Source of the DNA: Saccharopolyspora indica
GTDB lineage: Bacteria; Actinomycetota; Actinomycetes; Mycobacteriales; Pseudonocardiaceae
Direction: 5' to 3'
Length of the DNA: 64,000 nucleotides
Assembly: GCF_027853965.1 (NCBI RefSeq)
Contig: NZ_JAQGLB010000018.1
Span: 1 to 64,000, forward strand
A program made the translations under genes and the position numbers. The notes beneath the pieces were generated by a model. That model was given only the letters and a program-made list of their open reading frames with translations, was not told where the DNA came from and did no database searches. Shown here one piece after another: positions 23,000-29,694 of the stretch; the stretch's first letter is position 1; every line of letters begins with the position of its first letter.

Positions 23000-23101
23000 A
23001 TGGGCAAGGGCGACGCCGACCGCGATGGGCAGGGCGATCCCCAGCCGGAGAAGTGGGAGACCTGGGGCTCGAAGGACGACGGCAACAAGCACGAGAGCTG
23101 A
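23000..23101 (+). CDS. 33-residue peptide, candidate RiPP precursor coupled to the methyltransferase
   Basis: ATG at 23000 follows a near-perfect GAAGGAGG ribosome site, better than most in the window. The product is 33 residues, very hydrophilic, with no signal peptide or Cys. Its N-terminal half contains DADRDGQGD, a DxDxDG pattern like the first half of an EF-hand or dockerin calcium loop. Its C-terminal half is WETWGSKDDGNK plus three residues. It thus has two Asp-Gly steps, the sites most prone to aspartimide and isoaspartate formation. The stop codon TGA shares its A with the ATG of the next gene (TGATG), a translational-coupling arrangement. The partner is an isoaspartate-methyltransferase homologue. 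I infer a substrate or precursor peptide of an imiditide/pamtide-type two-gene system; a non-RiPP regulatory leader peptide is the alternative. Confidence 0.72.
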   Translation: MGKGDADRDGQGDPQPEKWETWGSKDDGNKHES

Positions 23102-24216
23102 TGAGCGGCTGGCGCGAACGGCTCACCACGCCGCGCGAACAGTTCATCCCGCCCGTGGTGTGGGTCGACGACCCCGCCACGGGCGGTTTCGCCGCGGTCT
23201 CGAAGTCCTCGGACGAAACGCGTTGGCGCGCACTGGTCGACGCCGATGAGCCGATCATCACCCAGGTCGACGACGGGCGAACGCCACCTGGCGGCATCGG
23301 GCTTCAACCGTCCAGCTCGTGCAGCCAACCATCGCTCGTCGCGGCCATGCTCGACGCACTCGGCGCAGGTGCGGGCCACAAGGTGCTGGAGATCGGCACC
23401 GGCACCGGGTGGTGCGCTGCGGAGTTGCGCAGCCGCGTCGGCGAGCACGGCGAGGTCGTCTCGGTGGAAGTCGACCCCCGGATCGCCGAGCGAGCACGCG
23501 GCGCGCTGCGGCGAGCGGGCTGCTCCGTCACGGTCATCACGGCGGACGGGATGGACGGATACCTGCCCGCTGCCCCCTACGACCGCGTCATCGCCACCGC
23601 ATCCGTCCGAGCGGTCCCCCGCGCCTGGCTCGAACAGACTCGCGTCGGCGGCGTCCTGGTCGTGCCGTGGGGAACTGACTACTGCAACGGAACGCTGCTG
23701 CGCCTGGAAGTCGGCGAGGACGGTTCCGCATCCGGCCGGTGCGGGATGAACCTGGCGTTCATGCGAGTCCGGGAACAACGCCGGAACTACCTCGAACCGA
23801 GCCCTGCCGAGCTCCGTTCAGCGCAGCGGAGCACGACGACGCGCAGCATCGCGGAGCTGTACGAGATGATCGCGTACTCGCGTGCGGCCTTCGCGATCGG
23901 TCTCCGGGTACCCCGCTGTTACCGCACCGCGGAAGAGCTGACCCCGGACCACCGACGCATCGAACTCCACGACACCACCTCGAACTCCTGGGCCCGGGTG
24001 GACCTGACCCGCGGTGCGGAGAAGTCCGACGTCCTCCAATTCGGCCCCCGCCGACTGTGGAACGAAGCCGACGCGGCATACGACTGGTGGCTGACCGCAG
24101 GCCGCCCCGGGCCACAGCGCTTCGGCCTCACGATCTCCCCCGAAGGTGACCACACGACCTGGATCGACACACCCACCAGCGCCACCAGCTGGCTCGTTGC
24201 AGGACCTCAGAGCTGA
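23101..24216 (+). CDS. Protein-L-isoaspartate O-methyltransferase-like enzyme (RiPP-type)
   Basis: A 371-residue protein. Residues ~60-230 form the PIMT fold: a Ser-rich segment QPSSSCSQPS (70-78) in place of the household QTISQP-type loop, SAM motif I KVLEIGTGTGWCAAEL (94-109) and VVSVEVDPRIAERAR. Household Pcm is about 210 residues; here an extra ~150-residue C-terminal region follows (from about residue 220), as in the PIMT homologues of lanthipeptide, lasso, graspetide and imiditide clusters, where methylation of an Asp leads to aspartimide or isoaspartate. The start is fixed by the TGATG overlap with the 33-residue peptide gene. No ATP-grasp, LanB/LanM or lasso cyclase gene is close, so the pair seems to stand alone. 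A hairpin at 24226 ends the transcript. Confidence 0.85.
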   Translation: MSGWRERLTTPREQFIPPVVWVDDPATGGFAAVSKSSDETRWRALVDADEPIITQVDDGRTPPGGIGLQPSSSCSQPSLVAAMLDALGAGAGHKVLEIGTGTGWCAAELRSRVGEHGEVVSVEVDPRIAERARGALRRAGCSVTVITADGMDGYLPAAPYDRVIATASVRAVPRAWLEQTRVGGVLVVPWGTDYCNGTLLRLEVGEDGSASGRCGMNLAFMRVREQRRNYLEPSPAELRSAQRSTTTRSIAELYEMIAYSRAAFAIGLRVPRCYRTAEELTPDHRRIELHDTTSNSWARVDLTRGAEKSDVLQFGPRRLWNEADAAYDWWLTAGRPGPQRFGLTISPEGDHTTWIDTPTSATSWLVAGPQS

Positions 24217-24225
24217 TGTCCCGCT

Positions 24226-24272
24226 CTCAGTTCCGATGCGCGCCGTCCGTCCAAGTGGACATCGGAACTGAG
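24226..24272. terminator. Bidirectional hairpin between the methyltransferase and tetR-type genes
   Basis: Perfect 13-bp arms CTCAGTTCCGATG (24226-24238) and complement (24260-24272) with a 21-base loop, between convergent genes; the right arm touches the stop codon of the regulator gene. Confidence 0.7.
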
Positions 24273-24905
24273 CTACTGGTGGTTGCCGAAGGCTCGCAGG
24301 AAGGTCTCGACCGCGTTGACGGTGACTTCGCGCTGCTCGGCTTGGGGGATCTTCCGCGTTCCCAGCCGGGCGCGGTTCTCCAGCGCGCCAGTGAGCAGGG
24401 CGCCGAATTGCTCGGCGGCGATCGCCGGGTCGCCGTCGAGCACCAGCCTGCCGGCCAAGGCCAGCTTGGCCAGTCGAGCGGCCAACGCGTCGTTGACGCG
24501 ATCGGCGGCCCTCTCCCGGACGATGTCGAGCAGCTCCGGCCGGCTCGCCGAGCGCAGCAGTCGCCGCAGTGCCTCGGATCGCTCATCGCAGTAGCACTCG
24601 GCGAGCCTGAGGCCGGTCTCGGTCAGCATCGCGGCGAGATCGCCGCTGCCGTCGAGGAGCTCGACCGCAGCGAGGTTGCGGGCCAGCGCCTGGTCGGACA
24701 GGGCGGCGATCACTTCCCGGAAGAGGCTCTCCTTGTCGCCGAAGTGGTTGTAGATCGTGTGCTTGGCGACCCCCGCCTCGGTGGCGATCGCGTCGACGCC
24801 CGCCAGGTGGTACCCGTCCCTGGAGAAGATGGTGAACGCGGCGTCCAGGATTGCTTGCCGCTTGTCGATCCGCCCCGTGCGGCTGCCCGGCCTCGTTCCA
24901 CGCAC
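24273..24905 (-). CDS. TetR-family transcriptional regulator
   Basis: A 210-residue regulator. The N-terminal helix-turn-helix at about 15-60 is clear (RQAILDAAFTIFSRDGYHLAGVDAIATEAGVAKHTIYNHFGDKESLF); the rest is an all-helical ligand-binding and dimer domain similar to AefR/TetR_C_39-type members. GTG at 24905 is the start. It is divergent from a Dabb-domain gene, and a perfect 8-4-8 palindrome sits between the two starts, so it most likely controls that gene and itself. Confidence 0.92.
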   Translation of the reverse strand: MRGTRPGSRTGRIDKRQAILDAAFTIFSRDGYHLAGVDAIATEAGVAKHTIYNHFGDKESLFREVIAALSDQALARNLAAVELLDGSGDLAAMLTETGLRLAECYCDERSEALRRLLRSASRPELLDIVRERAADRVNDALAARLAKLALAGRLVLDGDPAIAAEQFGALLTGALENRARLGTRKIPQAEQREVTVNAVETFLRAFGNHQ

Positions 24906-24942
24906 GGGACAACCATAGCTTCCGCACTCGCCCGTACGTTAT

Positions 24943-24962
24943 ATTGCACTCATCAGTGCAAT
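24943..24962. promoter_or_regulatory. Perfect TetR operator palindrome
   Basis: ATTGCACT-CATC-AGTGCAAT: 8-base arms, no mismatch, 4-base spacer. It lies 38 bases before the regulator start and 20 bases before the Dabb-protein start, next to a TTATAT stretch that could be a -10 box. Confidence 0.75.
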
Positions 24963-24981
24963 TTTGGGTCAGGGGGAGCCG

Positions 24982-25407
24982 ATGATCATCAGCCTGCTGC
25001 GGTTCAGCTTCAAGCCCGACGTCACCGAGGAGGAGAAGGCGGAGGCGCTGGCCGCCATGCGGCGCACCGCGTCGGTCGAGTCGACGGTGTTCTCCACGGT
25101 CGGTCGAGACCTCGGGGACCCGGCGGAGGGCTTCACCCATGCCTCCGTGACGGCGATCCCCGACCTGGCCGCGCTTGAGCGGTACATGCACGATCCGGTG
25201 CACGTGAAGGGCGACGAGTACATCCTGCCGCGATTGGCCAAGCAGTCCGCAGTGCGCCTGTCCGACGACCTGGACCCCGAGCTGTCGCAGAAGATCTACG
25301 CGATCTACGCGCGGAAGGTCGAGACAGATCCTGCCTGGGGCCGCGAGGTGGAAGCGCTCTTCGCCGCCGCGGGGACGAAACCCACGCTCGAAGGCCCCGA
25401 CGCCTGA
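24982..25407 (+). CDS. Dabb-domain (stress-responsive A/B barrel) protein
   Basis: A 141-residue protein. The first ~95 residues fit the dimeric alpha/beta barrel (Dabb) domain: MIISLLRFSFKPDVTEEEKAEALAAMRR at the start, and the typical LERYMHDPVHVKGDEYILPRL with the conserved H-P-x-H. Members are small ligand-binding or cyclase-like proteins; no catalytic role can be assigned here. The start at 24982 is preceded by AGGGGGA; an upstream in-frame GTG-like start at 24964 would overlap the operator. Likely repressed by the divergent TetR protein. Confidence 0.8.
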   Translation: MIISLLRFSFKPDVTEEEKAEALAAMRRTASVESTVFSTVGRDLGDPAEGFTHASVTAIPDLAALERYMHDPVHVKGDEYILPRLAKQSAVRLSDDLDPELSQKIYAIYARKVETDPAWGREVEALFAAAGTKPTLEGPDA

Positions 25408-25503
25408 CAGCGGCGGGGCCGCACGTCCCATCCCGACCGCCGGGCTCGTGCCTGCGTGAGACCCCGCACCCGTCGGCACCGACCCCTGAGCACGAACCGA
25501 GAA

Positions 25504-25536
25504 CGGTGGAGGACGTCTTGACGGCGTCCTCCACCG
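25504..25536. terminator. Hairpin between convergent Dabb and F420-type genes
   Basis: Arms CGGTGGAGGACG (25504-25515) and complement (25525-25536), 12 bp perfect with a 9-base loop, placed between two converging stop codons. It can end both transcripts. Confidence 0.7.
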
Positions 25537-25543
25537 CTGGGGC

Positions 25544-25969
25544 TCACTTGGGTTCGAGGACGAAGACCGGGATCTGGCGGTCGGTCTTCTGCTGGTACTC
25601 GGCGTAGGCCGGGTAGGCGGCGACCGCTCGCTCCCACCACTCGGCGCGTTCCTCGCCGTCGACCTCTCGTGCGACGAAGTCCTTGGTCACGGTCCCGTCC
25701 TGCAGGCGGAACTCCGGGTGCGCCTTGATGTTGTAGTACCAGGTGGGGTGCTCCGGTGCGCCGCCCTTGGAGGCCACGACCGCGTAGCGGCCGCCGTGCT
25801 CCACCCGCATCACCGGGGTGTAGCGCAGCTTGCCGCTCTTCGCGCCGCGCAGCGTCATCAGCACGATCGGCGAGCCCTGGATCTCGATGCCCTCGGTGGT
25901 CCCGGTCTCCAGGACCCGCTTGGTCTGCTCCTGCACCCAGTCGGTGGGGCTGAACTCAACGTCTGACAT
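25544..25969 (-). CDS. F420/deazaflavin-dependent nitroreductase-family protein (DUF385)
   Basis: About 141 residues, the usual size of the Ddn-like split-barrel family. Signatures are LMTLRGAKSGKLRYTPVMRVEHGGRYAVVASKGGAPEHPTWYYNIKAHPEF and, near the end, the Tyr/Trp-rich ERAEWWERAVAAYPAYAEYQQKT. Such proteins use F420H2 to reduce quinones, nitroaromatics or other electrophiles at the membrane. The exact start is open: ATG at 25969 is used, while GTG at 25975 lies ten bases after GGAGG and is equally plausible. No partner gene is coupled to it. Confidence 0.88.
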   Translation of the reverse strand: MSDVEFSPTDWVQEQTKRVLETGTTEGIEIQGSPIVLMTLRGAKSGKLRYTPVMRVEHGGRYAVVASKGGAPEHPTWYYNIKAHPEFRLQDGTVTKDFVAREVDGEERAEWWERAVAAYPAYAEYQQKTDRQIPVFVLEPK

Positions 25970-26074
25970 GTCCACCGGCAACGCACCTCCGGCCACCGCC
26001 ATTCCTGGGCAGCCGCACCTGGCCCCGATCGGAGGACCACCAGTGCGTCCGGAGGAGTGCCCGGGCGGCGGCGC

Positions 26075-26554
26075 TCAGCTCTCCGGGTCGAGGTGGTAGA
26101 GCTCGGGGAGGTTGACCACGACCGCTTCCTGGGTGCTGCGGGCGATCACCACCACCGCCGGGTTGTCCGGGTCCGGGTTCTCCTCGCGGTGCGGGACGAA
26201 GGGCGGGACGAAGATGTAGTCGCCCGGCCCGGTCTTGATGCGGACCTCCTCGGCACCGTCGTGGAAGACGAACTCCGGGTTGCCGCCGACCACGTGGATC
26301 GCCGTTTCCGACTCGCCGTGGTGGTGGTTGTCCGAGGCCGTCGACGGGGCCACGTGGGTCTCGCCCATCCAGATCCGCTCCGAGCCGACCAGGTCACCGC
26401 TGATCGCGGCCAGCCGCCGCATGCCCTCCGTCTGCGCGGTGTTCTTGTCCAGGTCGGCGGCCCGGACGTGGTGCAGCCGGGTGCGCAGCGCGGCGCGCTG
26501 CGCCTCGGGCACCGGCGTGGACAGGTCCGGGTGGAAAGCGTCGTGCTGGGTCAT
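26075..26554 (-). CDS. Cupin-domain protein
   Basis: A 159-residue single-domain cupin. The metal-binding motif 1 is present as DNHHHGESETAIHVVGG (His, His and Glu ligands) and motif 2 as GPGDYIFVPPFVPHREEN with the closing His. The N-terminal ~50 residues are helical (TPVPEAQRAALRTRLHHVRAADLDKN). A sensing or small isomerase/dioxygenase role is possible, no substrate can be read. ATG at 26554 has AAGGA at good spacing. It is divergent from the phosphopantetheinyl transferase locus with a 250-base gap, and may mark the left edge of the lipid cluster. Confidence 0.82.
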   Translation of the reverse strand: MTQHDAFHPDLSTPVPEAQRAALRTRLHHVRAADLDKNTAQTEGMRRLAAISGDLVGSERIWMGETHVAPSTASDNHHHGESETAIHVVGGNPEFVFHDGAEEVRIKTGPGDYIFVPPFVPHREENPDPDNPAVVVIARSTQEAVVVNLPELYHLDPES

Positions 26555-26747
26555 CTGCGTCCTTCCTCGCGCCTGTGCACCGAGGTAACCCCACCGACCA
26601 CCGCGCGCACAACCTCCGCCGGCGGAGGGTCGAGGACACGCGCGCGAAGTCGACGTAATCTCGTGTCGTCCGGACACCGTCCGGATCACGCCGCTGCCCT
26701 CGACCGGGCAGCAGCCGGTGGACCGACTTCGCGGATTGGGAGTACCG

Positions 26748-26810
26748 ATGCGGCACGTGCACCCCGCTGACCTCGACGTTCGGCTGAGCGCGGCGGGTGG
26801 TCGAGCGTGA
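26748..26810 (+). CDS. 20-residue leader ORF coupled to the phosphopantetheinyl transferase gene
   Basis: ATG at 26748 follows GGGAG at five bases. The 20-codon frame (starting MRHVHPADLDV, ending GGRA) stops at TGA 26808-26810, which overlaps the GTG start of the next gene as GTGA. The downstream gene has only a weak ribosome site of its own, so its translation probably depends on this small frame. It is most likely a coupling leader peptide; no independent function is proposed. Confidence 0.5.
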   Translation: MRHVHPADLDVRLSAAGGRA

Positions 26811-27463
26811 TCGAGGAACTGCTGCCCGCCGAGGTCAGCTGCGCGGAGACCGTCACCGACCCGCCGGAGGTGGACCTCTTCCCGGAGGAGGAGGAGATCA
26901 TCGCCCGCGCGGTGGGCAAGCGCCGCCGGGAGTTCAGCACCGCCCGCTGGTGCGCGCGCCAGGCGCTGGACCGCATCGGCGTCGCGCCGGTGCCGCTGCT
27001 GCCCGGTGAGCGCGGCGCGCCGCAGTGGCCTGCGGGGGTCGTCGGCAGCATCACGCACTGCGCGGGCTACCGGGCCGCCGTCGTCGCCCACCAGGAGAAG
27101 GTGCAGTCGCTCGGCATCGACGCCGAACCGCACGAAGCGCTGCCCGACGGCGTGCTCGACGCGGTGTCGCTGCCGACCGAGCGCACCCACCTCACCGAAC
27201 TGTCCACAGCGGACCCCACCCGCCACTGGGACCGGATCCTGTTCAGCTGCAAGGAAACGGTCTACAAGACCTGGTACCCGATCACCCGGGAGTGGCTGGG
27301 CTTCGAGGACGCCCGCCTGGAGCTCCGCCCGGACGGCACCTTCACGGCCGGCCTCATCAAGACCGGAGCGGACCAGGCGGGCCGTCCGCTGACCGCGTTC
27401 ACCGGCCGCTGGCTGGTAGCCAACGACCTCATCCTCACCGCGATAGCCTTCCCGGCCTCCTGA
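26807..27463 (+). CDS. 4'-phosphopantetheinyl transferase (Sfp/EntD-type)
   Basis: A 218-residue enzyme that moves the phosphopantetheine arm of CoA to the Ser of carrier proteins. The EntD-like N-terminal part is visible (RRREFSTARWCARQALDRIG). The magnesium site is SLGIDAEPHE (Asp105, Glu107), and the second motif is FSCKETVYKTWYP (Lys149, Glu150). It likely activates the ACP of the KS-AT-ACP protein and the free-standing ACP encoded 2 kb downstream. The GTG start overlaps the stop of a 20-codon leader frame. It reads in the same direction as the fatty-acid-tailoring arm but is separated from it by a 385-base leader region. Confidence 0.93.
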   Translation: MIEELLPAEVSCAETVTDPPEVDLFPEEEEIIARAVGKRRREFSTARWCARQALDRIGVAPVPLLPGERGAPQWPAGVVGSITHCAGYRAAVVAHQEKVQSLGIDAEPHEALPDGVLDAVSLPTERTHLTELSTADPTRHWDRILFSCKETVYKTWYPITREWLGFEDARLELRPDGTFTAGLIKTGADQAGRPLTAFTGRWLVANDLILTAIAFPAS

Positions 27464-27502
27464 ACGCAGGCTTTCGGCGAAGTCCGGTCGGGCCGGTGCG
27501 GG

Positions 27503-27570
27503 GCGGCAGTTGTGCCGGAAACTGACGCCCCGCACCGGAACGTCCGGTCAGTTTCAGGCACAACTGCCGC
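27503..27570. repeat. Intergenic palindrome with 24-bp arms
   Basis: Arms 27503-27526 and 27547-27570 are complementary with one mismatch (GGCAGTTGTGCC against GGCACAACTGCC at the core), with a 20-base spacer. It follows the PPTase stop by 40 bases and can serve as its terminator; its size suggests a dispersed palindromic repeat. Confidence 0.75.
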
Positions 27571-27720
27571 ACGACCCCGCCCGGGACGACTTTGCCGGAG
27601 CTCTGCCTCCCGACCGGGCGACGCCCGGAATTGCGGGTGACGAAAGAGCGGTACCGCCGATAGGAATGCGCAATCGCGGGATTCGCATTTCTGACGGCCC
27701 GGGCGGATGTGCCGGAATAG

Positions 27721-27803
27721 CGCCGACCGGTGCGATTCGGGCCACGGGCCGCGGTGCTACGCTTCGCGGAACCGCCGACCGGATCGCACCGGTCGGCGTT
27801 TTT
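27721..27803 (+). promoter_or_regulatory. Candidate attenuator: two exclusive hairpins ending in a U-tract
   Basis: A 10-bp stem CGCCGACCGG (27773-27782) with 27789-27798 and a 6-base loop is followed by five T residues (27799-27803), a textbook intrinsic terminator. The same 3' arm plus loop (27783-27798) is also perfectly complementary over 16 bases to 27721-27736. The two pairings exclude each other. It lies in the leader of the thioesterase gene, so read-through into the lipid operon may be regulated. Confidence 0.5.
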
Positions 27804-27848
27804 CCGCTTTCGTGCCGGAGTCCGGCACCTTTCCAGGAGGAGAACTTC

Positions 27849-28292
27849 GTGGAACAGATCGAAGACCGCGCGGTGGCCACTCTCGAGATGATGCGGGAGC
27901 AGGTCATCCCGAATTCACCTTTCACCTCCTTCCTCCGCACCGAGGTCATTTCGTGCGCGGACGGCGCGGCCGAACTGGTGGTGCCGATCCGCAAGGAGCT
28001 GACCCAGCACCACGGGTTCGCGCACGGGGCGATCGTCGGCTGCGTGGCCGACAACGCGTGCGCGTGGGCCGCGGCTTCGGCCGTCGGCGACGTCGTCACC
28101 ACCGAGTACAAGCTCCACCTGCTGGCGCCCGCCGTCGGGGAGAAGCTGATCGGGCGCGGTCGGGTGATCAAGGCTTCGGCGCGGTTGGTGATCGCCGCGG
28201 CCGATGTCTTCACCGCCACCGGCGACCGGGAGAAGCACGTCGCCACCATGCTGGCCACCATCATGCCGGTCGGGAAACCGGCGAAGTCCTGA
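27849..28292 (+). CDS. PaaI-type hotdog thioesterase
   Basis: A 147-residue hotdog-fold thioesterase, the usual length for PaaI/YbgC-like enzymes. Core motif: QHHGFAHGAIVGCVADNACAWAAAS, with the HGG-like loop written as FAHGAIVG, then TTEYKLHLLAPAVGEKLIGRGRVIKASARLVIAAADVFT. It hydrolyses acyl-CoA or acyl-ACP esters. GTG at 27849 has AGGAGG eight bases upstream. It is the first gene of the plus-strand lipid-tailoring arm (desaturase, ACP, methyltransferase, P450, acyl-AMP ligase), so release of the finished acyl chain from its ACP or removal of misprimed groups is a fair guess. Confidence 0.87.
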   Translation: MEQIEDRAVATLEMMREQVIPNSPFTSFLRTEVISCADGAAELVVPIRKELTQHHGFAHGAIVGCVADNACAWAAASAVGDVVTTEYKLHLLAPAVGEKLIGRGRVIKASARLVIAAADVFTATGDREKHVATMLATIMPVGKPAKS

Positions 28293-28411
28293 AAGGGGTT
28301 CCAGCGGATTCGGCAATCGTGCGATTGGCATTCTTCACCGCTTGTGACAAGGCGGAACCGATCACCTAGCTTTGTGGCGCACACGTGCTCGCCACTACCT
28401 TCGGGGTTGAG

Positions 28412-29422
28412 ATGGCTGGAAGAGAATCCGAGCCCACCGCGGAACCAATCGAACCTGAATCCGGCGCTCAAGCACGGGAACCGCGCCGGAAGACCATCAG
28501 CAACGCCTACGTGCACCGATTGCAGCGGCGCCACTTCCTGCTGTTCGACGTGCTGCCGATCTTCGGCACCGCTGCCGCAATCGCATTCCTCTGGGTCCAC
28601 CCGTTCGGCGTGACCGAGCTGGTGCTGCTGCTGTCGATGTGGATCGTCACCGGACTCGGCATCAGCGTCGGCTACCACCGCCTGTTCACGCACCGCTCCT
28701 TCAAGGCGTCGCCGGCGGTGTCCACCGCGCTCGCGGTGGCCGGGTCGATGGCCGGTCAGGGCGGCGTGGTGTCCTGGGTCGCGCTGCACCGGCGCCACCA
28801 CGAGTGCAGCGACCGCGAGGGCGACCCGCACTCGCCGAACCTGGCCGGCGAGGGCTGGAAGGGGCGTCTTCGCGGCCTGATGCACTCGCACTTCCTGTGG
28901 ATGCGCCGCCACGAGTACCCGAACGTCGTGCACTACGCGCCCGATCTGCTCAAGAACCGCTCGCTGGTCCGGGTCGCCCGTCTGTACTACTACTGGATCG
29001 TGCTCGGGCTGCTGATCCCGGCGGTCATCGGCGGTCTGGTGTACCAGAGCTGGACCGGTGCGGTGAGCGGCCTGTTCTGGGGCGGTCTCGTGCGCATCTT
29101 CGTGCTGGAGCACATCGTGTGGGCGATCAACTCGTTCCTGCACATGTTCGGCACGCGCCCCTACGAGTCCAGGGAGCGCAGCGGCAACGGCGGGATCTTC
29201 GCGCTGATCACCTTCGGCGAGGCCTGGCACAACAACCACCACGCGTTCCCCGAATCACCGTCCTTCGGACTGGACTGGTACCGGCTCGACCCCGGGTACT
29301 GGCTGGTCAAGGGACTTCAGGCCACCGGCCTGGTCTGGGACCTGAAGGTCCCGTCGGAGAGCAGGCGCGAGGCCAAGCGGATCACCAGGAACGACCGGCC
29401 CGCGGCCGGCGCAGCGGCATAG
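28412..29422 (+). CDS. Membrane fatty acyl desaturase (delta-9 type)
   Basis: A ~336-residue integral membrane di-iron desaturase. The three His boxes are intact: YHRLFTH near 97, LHRRHH near 135 and AWHNNHH near 276. Four hydrophobic helices lie between them. It puts a cis double bond into an acyl chain, on CoA or ACP, using O2 and reduced ferredoxin. ATG at 28412 is chosen; an in-frame GTG at 28385 would add nine residues. Sixteen bases separate the stop from the ACP gene start, so the substrate may be the acyl chain carried by that ACP. The downstream cyclopropane-synthase-type enzyme needs a double bond, which fits the order of the genes. Confidence 0.9.
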   Translation: MAGRESEPTAEPIEPESGAQAREPRRKTISNAYVHRLQRRHFLLFDVLPIFGTAAAIAFLWVHPFGVTELVLLLSMWIVTGLGISVGYHRLFTHRSFKASPAVSTALAVAGSMAGQGGVVSWVALHRRHHECSDREGDPHSPNLAGEGWKGRLRGLMHSHFLWMRRHEYPNVVHYAPDLLKNRSLVRVARLYYYWIVLGLLIPAVIGGLVYQSWTGAVSGLFWGGLVRIFVLEHIVWAINSFLHMFGTRPYESRERSGNGGIFALITFGEAWHNNHHAFPESPSFGLDWYRLDPGYWLVKGLQATGLVWDLKVPSESRREAKRITRNDRPAAGAAA

Positions 29423-29437
29423 GGAGACGAGAGTTCA

Positions 29438-29692
29438 ATGCCTGCCCAGGAATCCATCGTCCAGTGGTGCCAGCACTACGTCGCGCAGCTGCTCGACGTG
29501 CCGCCCGCCGAGATCGACCCGGAGGCCGACTTCGACCGCCTCGGGCTGGATTCGGCGCTCGCCGTCTCCCTGCTGATCGAGATCGAGCACGAGTACGGCA
29601 TCGACCTGCCGCCCGAGGAGCTGTTCGACAACCCGACCATCAACGCGGTCGCGGCGTACCTGCTGGCGCACACGCAGAACTCCGTGGCGTGA
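29438..29692 (+). CDS. Free-standing acyl carrier protein
   Basis: An 84-residue carrier protein with the phosphopantetheine site LGLDSALAV (Ser39) and the acidic helix II/III (EIEHEYGIDLPPEELFDNPTINAVAAYL). The PKS/FAAL-type sequence differs from household AcpP. A good AGGGAGA site precedes the ATG. Placed between desaturase and methyltransferase genes and near a fatty-acyl-AMP ligase, it most likely holds the fatty acid during tailoring. Its stop overlaps a possible GTG start of the next gene (GTGA), indicating tight coupling. Confidence 0.93.
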   Translation: MPAQESIVQWCQHYVAQLLDVPPAEIDPEADFDRLGLDSALAVSLLIEIEHEYGIDLPPEELFDNPTINAVAAYLLAHTQNSVA

Positions 29693-29694
29693 TC

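Larger units (their letters stand above)
27464..27848. other. 385-base intergenic leader between PPTase and thioesterase genes
   Basis: No gene is supported here. It holds a 24-bp-arm palindrome (27503-27570), a small GC-rich hairpin near 27665-27690 and an intrinsic-terminator-like structure with an alternative pairing partner (27721-27803), ending 46 bases before the thioesterase start. The region therefore looks like a structured 5' leader of the plus-strand lipid genes. Confidence 0.6.
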
